Part shown: positions 18,325-26,410 of the stretch, piece by piece | Layout: every line of letters starts with the position of its first letter | Position numbering within the stretch: the first letter of the stretch is position 1 | Assembly: GCA_046296295.1 (NCBI GenBank) | Contig: JBKBLG010000018.1 | Coordinates: 1 to 64,000 of the forward strand | Origin: UBA10646 sp046296295 | GTDB taxonomy: Bacteria > Bacteroidota > Bacteroidia > Chitinophagales > Chitinophagaceae | Length of the DNA: 64,000 bases | Reading direction: 5' to 3' | Program-made: the position numbers and the translations under genes | Notes under the pieces: model-generated | What the model saw: only the letters and a program-made list of their open reading frames with translations | The model's database searches: none | Told to the model about the DNA's origin: nothing

Positions 18325-19542
18325 TTAATGGTGTACCCAAGCCACAGAATTTAAATCGATACCTTCTTTGTACATTTCCCAAAGCGGGCTCATTTCACGT
18401 AATTTCAATACTGTATTAGTGATTTGCTCAATGGTATAATCAATTTCTTCTTCTGTGGTAAAGCGGCTTAAGCCAAAGCGTAGGCTGCTGTGTGCTAAAT
18501 CATCGCCTAAGCCAAGTGCTTTTAAAACATAGCTTGGTTCTAGTGAGGCACTCGTACATGCAGAACCTGAACTTAAAGCGATATTTTTGTTAAAGCCCAT
18601 AAGTAAGCCTTCTCCTTCAACATATTTGAAAGAAATATTGGTTACGTGTGGTAAGCGGTAGTCTTTATGACCGTTTAAGTAGCTTTCTTCAATTTGTAGT
18701 AAAGCATTTTCTAGCTTGTCGCGGAGTTTTACAATACGAGCTGTATCGGCCTCCATTTCGGTGCGGCATAGTTCACAAGCTTTACCAAAACCAACAATGC
18801 CAGGCACGTTTAATGTACCACTACGCATACCACGTTCGTGGCCGCCACCATCCATTTGGGCAGTAACTTTAACACGTGGGTTTTTACGACGAACATACAA
18901 GGCTCCAACACCTTTAGGGCCATACATTTTGTGCGCTGTAAATGCCATGATGTCGATACCATCTTTTTGAACGTCTACCGGAATTTTTCCTACAGCCTGA
19001 GTACCATCGGTAAAAAATAATGCACCATGTTTTTTAGCAATAGCACTAATTTCACGTATGGGTTGTATAACGCCAATTTCATTGTTGGCATACATAATAG
19101 CCACTAAAATGGTAGTGGGCTTTATGGCTGCTTCAAGTTCGGCTAAATCTATAAGACCATCAGCTTTTACCGGAAGGTAAGTGATTTCTGCACCTAGCTT
19201 TTCAAGATGCTTGCAAGTATCAAGTACAGCTTTATGTTCTGTGGTGCATGTAATAATGTGGTTGCCCTTGCTGGCATACATTTCAAATACACCTTTAATG
19301 CCAAGGTTGTCGCCTTCGGTAGCGCCACTAGTGAAAATGATTTCTTTAGCATCGGCACCAATTAACTTGGCTACTTGCTCACGTGCATAATCAACCGCTT
19401 CTTCTGCTTGCCAGCCAAATGGGTGGTTACGGCTTGCAGCATTGCCAAATTGTTTGGTAAAGTATGGAATCATAGCCTCCAACACCCGCGGGTCCATTGG
19501 CGTTGTTGCGTTGTTATCTAAATAAATTGGTAAACTTAGCAT
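18325..19542 (-). CDS. iscS: Cysteine desulfurase IscS
   Basis: 405 residues, full length. PLP lysine in FTAHKMYGPKG, catalytic cysteine loop SSGSACTSASLEPS, and N-terminal YLDNNATTPMD. It releases sulfur from cysteine for Fe-S cluster assembly on IscU and for tRNA thiolation. First gene of iscS-iscU-iscA; the promoter box is at 19575-19582. No IscR-type regulator gene is adjacent. Confidence 0.95.
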   Translation of the reverse strand: MLSLPIYLDNNATTPMDPRVLEAMIPYFTKQFGNAASRNHPFGWQAEEAVDYAREQVAKLIGADAKEIIFTSGATEGDNLGIKGVFEMYASKGNHIITCTTEHKAVLDTCKHLEKLGAEITYLPVKADGLIDLAELEAAIKPTTILVAIMYANNEIGVIQPIREISAIAKKHGALFFTDGTQAVGKIPVDVQKDGIDIMAFTAHKMYGPKGVGALYVRRKNPRVKVTAQMDGGGHERGMRSGTLNVPGIVGFGKACELCRTEMEADTARIVKLRDKLENALLQIEESYLNGHKDYRLPHVTNISFKYVEGEGLLMGFNKNIALSSGSACTSASLEPSYVLKALGLGDDLAHSSLRFGLSRFTTEEEIDYTIEQITNTVLKLREMSPLWEMYKEGIDLNSVAWVHH

Positions 19543-19574
19543 AGTAATAAAATGGTTTTCGGTATATTATGATG

Positions 19575-19582
19575 CAAAACTA
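19575..19582 (-). promoter_or_regulatory. -7 box of the iscSUA operon
   Basis: Minus-strand TAGTTTTG, a TAnnTTTG match 32 bases before the iscS ATG. Confidence 0.5.
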
Positions 19583-19655
19583 AGTCAAACAATGAATTTT
19601 GCTGCTGTTAGGCTTATTGAAAGCATCTATTTTCCCATATTCAAAAGCGATGATC

Positions 19656-20057
19656 ATGGAGCATATTGAGCATATTGGAATAGCTGTTAAAGATTTAACA
19701 ACTGCCATTCCCCTTTATGAACAACTTTTAAACACACCTTGCTACAAACGTGAGTTGGTGGCTAGTGAAGGTGTTGAAACCGCATTTTTTGCAACGGGCA
19801 TCAATAAAATTGAGCTATTACAAAGTACGAGCCCCGATGGTGTTATTGCCAAGTTTATCGAAAAACGTGGTGAGGGTTTGCACCATATTGCCTATGCTGT
19901 TACAGATATTAAAGCCGAAATGGAGCGTTTGAAAGCGGCAGGATACACTTTGTTAAATTCAGAGCCTAAGGCCGGGGCCGATAATAAGTGGATTTGCTTT
20001 GTGCATCCTAAAAACACGAATGGCGTGTTGATGGAGCTTTGTCAAGATAGGGGTTAG
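19656..20057 (+). CDS. mce: Methylmalonyl-CoA epimerase
   Basis: 133 residues when started at ATG 19656 (MEHIEHIGIAVKDL), the normal family length; upstream in-frame codons back to 19599 look non-coding. Glyoxalase-fold metal ligands are visible: His in HIEHIGIAV, Glu/Gln in KIELLQ, His in LHHIAYAV and Glu in VLMELCQ. It interconverts S- and R-methylmalonyl-CoA in the propionate/succinate pathway. Mutase genes are not in the window. It converges on the GLPGLI gene with 6 bases between stop codons. Confidence 0.92.
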   Translation: MEHIEHIGIAVKDLTTAIPLYEQLLNTPCYKRELVASEGVETAFFATGINKIELLQSTSPDGVIAKFIEKRGEGLHHIAYAVTDIKAEMERLKAAGYTLLNSEPKAGADNKWICFVHPKNTNGVLMELCQDRG

Positions 20058-20063
20058 TAGTAG

Positions 20064-20741
20064 TTATTGTTGCAACAACCGATAGCCTTGTGTTGAAATT
20101 TGGAACATAGCTGTTGGTACGGGTAATAAGCTAATTTTTGTAGCGGTATACCTAATGGTGCTTTTTTGTGCACCTTCCATTTGGCTATCATATTCTAAAA
20201 CAAACCCAGGTACGCCTTTAAACTGATAACTGTTTTCGCCTGTACTTGGGTAGATATTTGGTGCATACCAAATAGTGTATTGATTACCATCTTTCAAAGT
20301 GGCAATAGCTTGTAGGCAATCGTAGTTGAGAATTTTCTTCGTTACTTTTAAGAGTTCAACTTTCATGTCGTCGTACTTACTATTGAAGGCTTTCCAATCT
20401 GAAGTATTAAGAATGCTTACAAACTTGTTATCGCCTATTTCTCTAAAAATAGTGGCCGTATTTTGTTTTCCATCTATTATGGTAGTTTGCTTGTAAGCAG
20501 GGCCAAAAATATCAACGCGACATTGCGATCCCTTGATGTATAAGGTTTTCGTAGTTTGTTGTAAAATGATTTTGAGATTGGCATCAACCGCCGAATCACT
20601 TGTAATGGTGAATTCAACGGTGGCTTCGGCAACAAGTTTTTGTCGTGCTTGTTGGGTTCCCTGTTGCGGAGCATTTACCGTAAGGTTAACAATAGCTGTA
20701 CCTAATACCAAGCTGCTAAATAATAGGAATAATGGCTTCAT
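20064..20741 (-). CDS. GLPGLI-family-like secreted protein
   Basis: 225 residues. A signal peptide covers about 1-20. The C-terminal half contains KGVPGFVLEYD, a variant of the GLPGLI.EI motif that names this Bacteroidota family, preceded by DCLQAIATLKDGNQYTIWYAPNIY, which fits the family pattern (K..DG......WY). Function unknown; members are periplasmic and sometimes linked to TonB or peptide-modification systems. A copy of the dispersed word encodes NLTVNAP just after the hydrophobic core (20672). No partner gene is adjacent. Confidence 0.7.
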   Translation of the reverse strand: MKPLFLLFSSLVLGTAIVNLTVNAPQQGTQQARQKLVAEATVEFTITSDSAVDANLKIILQQTTKTLYIKGSQCRVDIFGPAYKQTTIIDGKQNTATIFREIGDNKFVSILNTSDWKAFNSKYDDMKVELLKVTKKILNYDCLQAIATLKDGNQYTIWYAPNIYPSTGENSYQFKGVPGFVLEYDSQMEGAQKSTIRYTATKISLLPVPTAMFQISTQGYRLLQQ

Positions 20742-20783
20742 AAACGTTCTGTTGTGCTAAAAGTAATGAAATAACCGTGCCAA

Positions 20784-21635
20784 TTATTGCCAAAGCGGCA
20801 TAATGCAGTTGTTGTGAATTGCAGGTGCCGGTCCACGATTATATGTAAAATCGCCTACCGATTGCACCCAACGAATACCATAAATGCTATTACTTAGAAA
20901 TACTGCTTCTGCTTTGGCAAGCATGGTTTCAGTTATACTTTTTTCGAGGCACGTAAGGCCTGCCGCTGAAATACTTTGCAGTAGATGCTTACGCATAACG
21001 CCATTAACACCGCCATCGGATAATGGAGGGGTTATTAATAAACCATCAGTAACGCACCATAAATTAGCAATGGTTGTATCGGCAACGTTATTGTAATGAT
21101 TTAAAATGATAGCATCGTTCAAATGTTGCTCTTTAGCCCATAAAGCAGCCATAGCATAGCCTAGGTAGTTATTACTTTTAATATTGGCAAACGTATCGGT
21201 TGTTTTTTGTGCCTTACGGTAAAAGTTGATAACCAGCCCATTTTCATTCAGAAGTTGGTTGGCCGGATTAAGTTCCCAGGTTTGTATTACCATATTGGGG
21301 AAATGGTTTTCAGGGTCGTACAAACCACCATTACCTCTAAAAACACTTAGTCGAACACGTGCTAATGTTGTGTGGTAATTTTTTTGTGCCAACTGTATGA
21401 TTTGTTCTGCTACATAAGTTGGTGTGAAAAAGCTTGGCAGCGAAAATGCAAGTGTTGCAAGGCTTGCAAATAAGCGTTGCATATGTAATGCCTCATTAAC
21501 TAATTGGCCACGAATAATTTTCATGGTTTCAAAACAACCATCGCCGTAGCGAAAACTTCTATTATTCGCACTTACAATCGGCTTATCGTTACGAATAAAA
21601 GTACCGTTATACCATAAAAAATGTGGAGTGGGCAT
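20784..21635 (-). CDS. Class IV aminotransferase (aminodeoxychorismate lyase / BCAT-like)
   Basis: 283 residues. A fold-type IV PLP enzyme: N-terminal FLWYNGTFIRNDKPIVSANNRSFRYGDGCFETMKI, PLP lysine in NIKSNNYLGYAMA, and the phosphate-binding region DGGVNGVMRKHLL. Length and motifs suit 4-amino-4-deoxychorismate lyase (PabC, folate synthesis) as well as branched-chain or D-amino acid aminotransferases; I favour PabC-like but cannot decide by eye. Monocistronic, with a -7 box 4 bases upstream of the ATG. Confidence 0.8.
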   Translation of the reverse strand: MPTPHFLWYNGTFIRNDKPIVSANNRSFRYGDGCFETMKIIRGQLVNEALHMQRLFASLATLAFSLPSFFTPTYVAEQIIQLAQKNYHTTLARVRLSVFRGNGGLYDPENHFPNMVIQTWELNPANQLLNENGLVINFYRKAQKTTDTFANIKSNNYLGYAMAALWAKEQHLNDAIILNHYNNVADTTIANLWCVTDGLLITPPLSDGGVNGVMRKHLLQSISAAGLTCLEKSITETMLAKAEAVFLSNSIYGIRWVQSVGDFTYNRGPAPAIHNNCIMPLWQ

Positions 21636-21639
21636 GCAC

Positions 21640-21647
21640 CAAAATTA
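21640..21647 (-). promoter_or_regulatory. -7 box immediately before the class IV aminotransferase
   Basis: Minus-strand TAATTTTG (TAnnTTTG match), four bases before the ATG at 21635. The predicted start of transcription coincides with the start codon. Confidence 0.55.
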
Positions 21648-21684
21648 GATGCTCCAACATTATTGGTAGTTATATTTTTACAAC

Positions 21685-22785
21685 ATGATTACCATAACAC
21701 AAGTTTGCAAAGCACTAGAAGCATGGGCACCATTGCCTTACCAAGAGTCGTACGATAATTGTGGGTTACTATTGGGTAGCGGTAGCACAGTAGTTACAGG
21801 TATTCTCTGCACACTCGATTGTACCGAAGCCGTTGTTGAAGAAGCTATAGCCAAGCAATGCAATCTTATTGTAGCACATCACCCCATTATATTTAGTGGG
21901 TTAAAACGGTTAAATGGAAGCAATTATGTAGAACGCACTGTAATGCTCGCACTACAAAACAATATTGCTATTTATGCCATTCATACCAATGCCGATAATG
22001 TAATTACAGGGGTTAATGCAAGGCTTGCATTCAAATTAGGGTTAGAAAACATTTCTGTACTAGCACCTAAAGCAGGTATGCTTGCTAAATTTATTACGTA
22101 TGTTCCCGATTCGCATGCCGAGCAGGTGAAAACTGCCATTTGGCAAGCCGGTGGTGGCAATATCGGTAATTACAGTGAGTGCAGTTTTTCATTTGCCGGT
22201 AGCGGCACTTTTAAAGGTAATGAGCACAGTAATCCACAATTGGGCTACAAAGGCGAACGAACAATTGCTGCCGAACAGCGTATAGAAGTAATCATACCGA
22301 TACACTTACAAAACAAGGTATTGGCCGCCGTTCGTGCAGCACATTTGTATGAAGAAGTGGCGTACGAGGTTATTCCCTTAGCCAATGAGCATCAAGCAGT
22401 GGGTAGTGGTATGGTGGGTAGTTGGCCAAAGCCCAAAACAGCCATTGAAGCATTAGCATGGATTAAAGATGTGCTGCAAGTGCCTGTGGTACGCCACACT
22501 AAAATTGTGCGTGAATACATACAAAAAGTAGCCATTTGCGGTGGTGCAGGCAGCTTTTTAACCAAGCGGGCAATAAGCGCGGGTGCCGACATATATGTTA
22601 CAGCCGATGTAAAATATCATGAATTTTTTGATGCCGATGACCGAATTATAATAGCCGATGTGGGCCATTTCGAGAGCGAACAATTCACCTCTGAATTGCT
22701 TTTCGAGGTTTTGCGAGCCAATTTCCCTACATTTGCTGCCATTTTTAGTAGTGCTACCGGCACCAACCCGGTACATTACTTTTAA
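21685..22785 (+). CDS. Nif3-like dinuclear metal centre protein
   Basis: 366 residues. Nif3/YqfO family: N-terminal YDNCGLLLGS, metal ligands in IVAHHPIIFSGLKRL and the C-terminal GHFESEQ, with the YqfO-type insertion (about 120-240) between the halves. Often annotated as GTP cyclohydrolase I type 2, but the reaction is not established for most members. It is 33 bases upstream of a zinc-ribbon coiled-coil gene, a pairing frequently conserved in bacteria, so the two products probably act together. Confidence 0.9.
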   Translation: MITITQVCKALEAWAPLPYQESYDNCGLLLGSGSTVVTGILCTLDCTEAVVEEAIAKQCNLIVAHHPIIFSGLKRLNGSNYVERTVMLALQNNIAIYAIHTNADNVITGVNARLAFKLGLENISVLAPKAGMLAKFITYVPDSHAEQVKTAIWQAGGGNIGNYSECSFSFAGSGTFKGNEHSNPQLGYKGERTIAAEQRIEVIIPIHLQNKVLAAVRAAHLYEEVAYEVIPLANEHQAVGSGMVGSWPKPKTAIEALAWIKDVLQVPVVRHTKIVREYIQKVAICGGAGSFLTKRAISAGADIYVTADVKYHEFFDADDRIIIADVGHFESEQFTSELLFEVLRANFPTFAAIFSSATGTNPVHYF

Positions 22786-22818
22786 ATTTGTTGTAACTCT
22801 ATAATCAGATATAATCAT

Positions 22819-23571
22819 ATGGCTACCGTTAAGGACTTTTCTGTTGAAGAAAAATTGTTGGCCCTCATCAAGTTGCAGAAAATTGATAGCAAACTTGATC
22901 AAATTCAAATTCTAAAGGGCGAACTTCCGATGGAAGTAAGTGACTTAGAAGATGAAATTCAAGGTTTAAACAGCCGCAAAACCCGTATTGAGGAAGAAAT
23001 TAATGGTATCGCTGAATACATTGAAGGACGTAAAGCCGCCATTGCAGAAGCTGAAGAGCTGATTAAAAAATACGAAAAACAAAGCGAGGCCGTTAAAAAT
23101 AGCCGTGAGTTTGAAGCTATCAATAAAGAAATTGAAATGCAACAACTCGAGGCTAAGTTGGCAGAAAAGCACATTCGCGATGCCAATGAAGAAATGGCGG
23201 AAAAAGTGCGTAGCCTCGATAATGCTAAAAAAACAATTGCTACTAAAGAGGGTGTTTTAACCCACAAAAAAAGCGAATTAGAAAAAATTATTGCCGAAAC
23301 TGATAAAGAAGAAACAGAATATCGCAAAAATATTGAAGCCGCCAGAAGCTCCATTGAAGAACGTTTATTGTACAGCTACGATCGTATTCGCAAAAGCTAT
23401 CGCAACGGCTTGGCAGTAGTGCCTATTGAGCGTGATGCTTGTGGTGGTTGTTACAACAGTATTCCTCCGCAACGCCAAAGCGAAATTAAACAACGCAAAA
23501 AAGTGTTGGTATGCGAAAACTGTGGTAGAATTTTAGTAGACGAAGATTTGAACAATGCTGTAGAAATCTAA
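22819..23571 (+). CDS. Zinc-ribbon coiled-coil protein (DUF164/CdsZ-like)
   Basis: 250 residues. A long charged coiled coil covers about 10-190 (Glu/Lys-rich heptads), followed by a four-cysteine zinc ribbon: CGGC in DACGGCYNSIPPQ and CENCG in VCENCGRILVDE. This family is linked to nucleic acid or ribosome binding; the function is not settled. Second gene of an operon with the Nif3-like gene, closed by a terminator. No copies of the dispersed word in the gene, but an inverted pair follows it. Confidence 0.88.
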   Translation: MATVKDFSVEEKLLALIKLQKIDSKLDQIQILKGELPMEVSDLEDEIQGLNSRKTRIEEEINGIAEYIEGRKAAIAEAEELIKKYEKQSEAVKNSREFEAINKEIEMQQLEAKLAEKHIRDANEEMAEKVRSLDNAKKTIATKEGVLTHKKSELEKIIAETDKEETEYRKNIEAARSSIEERLLYSYDRIRKSYRNGLAVVPIERDACGGCYNSIPPQRQSEIKQRKKVLVCENCGRILVDEDLNNAVEI

Positions 23572-23601
23572 TACTTACGATAAAAAACTATTCTCTATGC
23601 T

Positions 23602-23626
23602 AAGGAGCCTGTACGGGCTCCTTTTT
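23602..23626 (+). terminator. Terminator after the zinc-ribbon gene
   Basis: AAGGAGCC (23602-23609), 6-base loop, GGCTCCTT (23616-23623), then T-run. Confidence 0.85.
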
Positions 23627-23635
23627 ATGTGTGCT

Positions 23636-23686
23636 ATACCTTGCGGTAAATGAGGTTGTTTTAACTACACATTTACCGTAAGGTAT
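23636..23686. repeat. Inverted pair of the dispersed word between convergent genes
   Basis: Two copies face each other: ATACCTTGCGGTAAATG (23636-23652) and its near complement (23670-23686). They can form a 17-bp stem with one G-U pair and a 17-base loop. It ends three bases before the helicase stop codon and may serve as terminator for the minus-strand gene, although no T-run follows. Confidence 0.8.
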
Positions 23687-23688
23687 GG

Positions 23689-26175
23689 TTATCTTTTAAG
23701 ATGCCGCGTCATTTTAGCAACACGATCTTCGAGTTTTTCACTACTAATACTTTCTCTCATAGAATCTACTTTTATAGGAAAGCTAAATGGTGTGAATTGC
23801 GTGGGGCGTGTAATAACAATGGTGCTGTTGGCAATGCGTTGCAGCATATCGCGTAGGCGGGCTTCTTCTAACTGTTGATCGTAAATTTCTTGATAGGCTT
23901 GGCGTAGCAACATACTGTTGCTATTAAACTCTTGAAATACTTTAAACAGCAGGCTGGCACTGCTTTGTAGATGTTTTGCTTTTTTTTGCTCGCCCGGGTA
24001 ACCTTGAAACACAAGTCCACTAATTACTGCAATGTCTCTAAACTTACGCTTTGCCATTTCAGTACTATTAACACTGCGTTGAATATCGGCACTTAAGTTA
24101 TCTAACGAAAAAAGTTGATATGCATTTGCTTGGGTGATAGGAATGGGTTGGTCGCTTAGTAATTCAAAGCCATAATCGTTCATAGCAAAGCTGAAAGTAA
24201 TAGGCTGAATTTTGCTTAAGCGATAGGCCAAAATACTAGCCATTGCTTCGTGTACCATGCGGCCTTCAAAGGTGTAGCAAAATAAGTGATAACCATCTTT
24301 AGTGTCTATCAATTCAATCAGTAATTCATTGCTTTTGGGAACATGGCTTAATGATTGCTGCAAGTTAAAAAGTGGTTGTAATACAGCTAATTCAATTGCT
24401 TGTGTTGTAGTGGCAGCGGTGGCTTTATCAAGGGCTTGCCGAAGGTGCCTACCTAAATTGGCACTAAGCGACATGCGCCCCCCCATCCAACTGGGTATGA
24501 TACTTTTCTTGGCTTTTGATGGCCGCACCATCACCGTCATGTCTTTTATTTGAATCAATTCCAAATTGCGGCCAGCTAAGGTGAAGCTATCGCCGGGTGT
24601 TAACTTACTAATAAACCATTCTTCTATTACTCCTAAAAATTTGCCTTGTAGTGTTTTTACCTTCAGCATGGCATCACTTACAATGGTGCCAATGTGTAAT
24701 CGGTGGCGCATGGCAATACCCCTGTTTTTAATTGCATAACAACCATCTTCTTGTATTACTACTTTTTGATATTCATCGTATGCTTGCAAGGCTGGGCCAC
24801 CTGTGGTAATGTAAGCTAGCACCTCGTTCCATTCTTCAAGGGTAATGCTTTCAAAGCAGTAGGTGCTGCGAATTTCTTCGAAAGTTTCTGTTGGATAAAA
24901 ACCTTCGCCAACGGCAAGCGTGCATAAATACTGCGCTAATACATCAAAACATAATACCATGGGTTCGCGGTGTTCAATTACCTTTTCTTCAATGGCATTT
25001 TTAATAGCAGCCACTTCCATCAGTTCCAGCGAGTGGGTGGGCAAGAAATAAACTTTACTTACTTCTCCCGGGCGGTGACCACTACGGCCGGCACGTTGTA
25101 AAAACCGAGCAACGCCTTTAGGGCTACCTACTTGAATAACGGTATCTACCGGTCGAAAATCTACACCTAAATCGAGGCTGGCTGTGCATACTACTGCTTT
25201 TAGTTTTTGTGTGTGCAAGGCATCTTCTACCCATAGGCGTAGCTCTTGCTCAATACTACCATGGTGCAGTGCAATTGCTCCAGCCAAATGCGGTGCCACC
25301 GTAAGCAAGGTTTGGTACCAGTTTTCACTCATGCCTCTGGTATTAATGAATAGTAATGTGGTACTACTTGCTTCAATAATAGGTACAACTTTGTGTGCAA
25401 GTTGTATTCCTAAATGTCCGGCCCAAGGGTATGTTTCAATTTCATCGGGTATTACCGGAATAATGGAGATTTGCTTATCTATATTGGCTTTTATCAAGCG
25501 CCAATTACATTTACCGTAAGGTTGTAAAGGGGCCATTAATACATGGCCTGCTGTTTGTAAGTTGCCAATAGTTGCAGAAATGCCCCATACTTGCAGGGGT
25601 GTACCTTGCGGTAAATGTTGCCGTGCAAAGCTTACTAGTCTGCTTATGGCGAGTTCTACTAAAACGCCACGCTTACCACCAATAAGCTCATGCCATTCAT
25701 CTACAGCTACAATACGAAGCTGCTTGAATGTATTGCTACAGTTTTTTTGTGCTAACAGAAGGTGCAGGCTCTCCGGTGTAATTACGAGCACCTCAGGCAT
25801 ATTTCTTTTTTGGCGTTGCCTTTCTTGAATATCGGTATCGCCATTTCTGATGGCAACTTTCCAAGGAATAGATAGCTCTGCTAGTACCTCTTCCATAGCA
25901 CGGGCAATATCTTTAGCTAATGCTCTCAGTGGAGTAACCCATAACAGTTGCAATCCGTTATTTTTTTGATGCTGGTATCGCTGTGGATGCTCGTTGATGT
26001 ATTGAATAACTGCCCCTAGAAAAACAGAAAAAGTTTTGCCACAACCGGTAGGGGCATTCACAATACCACTTTCTCCGGCAGCGATAGCTTCCCAAGCTTC
26101 AGTTTGAAAAGCAAATGGCTGCCATTGCTTGCTAGCCAACCATTGATGAATTATAGAACTACCTACCGATTGCAT
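23689..26175 (-). CDS. Ligase-associated DEXH-box DNA helicase (Lhr-C type)
   Basis: 828 residues from ATG 26175 (MQSVGSSIIHQWL); the 30 in-frame residues upstream look unlike the family. Superfamily 2 motifs: GIVNAPTGCGKTFSVF (motif I), VAVDEWHEL (motif II), SATIGN (motif III), RAGRSGHRPGE (motif VI), then the Lhr winged-helix and C-terminal core. The family works in DNA repair, usually beside an ATP-dependent DNA ligase and an exonuclease-like gene; neither is next to it here. Two copies of the dispersed word are inside (25508, 25604, 83 bases apart in opposite orientation). Confidence 0.9.
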   Translation of the reverse strand: MQSVGSSIIHQWLASKQWQPFAFQTEAWEAIAAGESGIVNAPTGCGKTFSVFLGAVIQYINEHPQRYQHQKNNGLQLLWVTPLRALAKDIARAMEEVLAELSIPWKVAIRNGDTDIQERQRQKRNMPEVLVITPESLHLLLAQKNCSNTFKQLRIVAVDEWHELIGGKRGVLVELAISRLVSFARQHLPQGTPLQVWGISATIGNLQTAGHVLMAPLQPYGKCNWRLIKANIDKQISIIPVIPDEIETYPWAGHLGIQLAHKVVPIIEASSTTLLFINTRGMSENWYQTLLTVAPHLAGAIALHHGSIEQELRLWVEDALHTQKLKAVVCTASLDLGVDFRPVDTVIQVGSPKGVARFLQRAGRSGHRPGEVSKVYFLPTHSLELMEVAAIKNAIEEKVIEHREPMVLCFDVLAQYLCTLAVGEGFYPTETFEEIRSTYCFESITLEEWNEVLAYITTGGPALQAYDEYQKVVIQEDGCYAIKNRGIAMRHRLHIGTIVSDAMLKVKTLQGKFLGVIEEWFISKLTPGDSFTLAGRNLELIQIKDMTVMVRPSKAKKSIIPSWMGGRMSLSANLGRHLRQALDKATAATTTQAIELAVLQPLFNLQQSLSHVPKSNELLIELIDTKDGYHLFCYTFEGRMVHEAMASILAYRLSKIQPITFSFAMNDYGFELLSDQPIPITQANAYQLFSLDNLSADIQRSVNSTEMAKRKFRDIAVISGLVFQGYPGEQKKAKHLQSSASLLFKVFQEFNSNSMLLRQAYQEIYDQQLEEARLRDMLQRIANSTIVITRPTQFTPFSFPIKVDSMRESISSEKLEDRVAKMTRHLKR

Positions 26176-26385
26176 GAGGTTAAGATAACAACCACTATCT
26201 AGTTGAGTTGTAATGGTGATAAAAAAATCTGTGTTGCAACACTTAAGTAACCATTTCAAAGCCAAGCTGCGCTTGATGTTGCAACGCTTGATGCTTATCT
26301 TGATTTTTTTATAAATTAAAGTTAGGTTTTACTTAAAAAGCGACCCTCTTCGGTTAATTAATAGTACTGCTTTGGTAGATAATGT

Positions 26386-26393
26386 TACTTTTG
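26386..26393 (+). promoter_or_regulatory. -7 box of the LVIVD lipoprotein gene
   Basis: TACTTTTG matches TAnnTTTG, 17 bases before the ATG at 26411. Confidence 0.5.
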
Positions 26394-26410
26394 TTGCTCA
26401 ACCGTACTTT

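Noticed and set aside
19599..19655. Longer N-terminus for methylmalonyl-CoA epimerase
   Set aside because: The extra 19 residues are outside the family; starting at 19656 gives the standard length.
20064..20741. Bacteriocin or RiPP-linked GLPGLI cluster
   Set aside because: No precursor peptide, transporter or maturation gene is adjacent; the gene stands alone beside mce.
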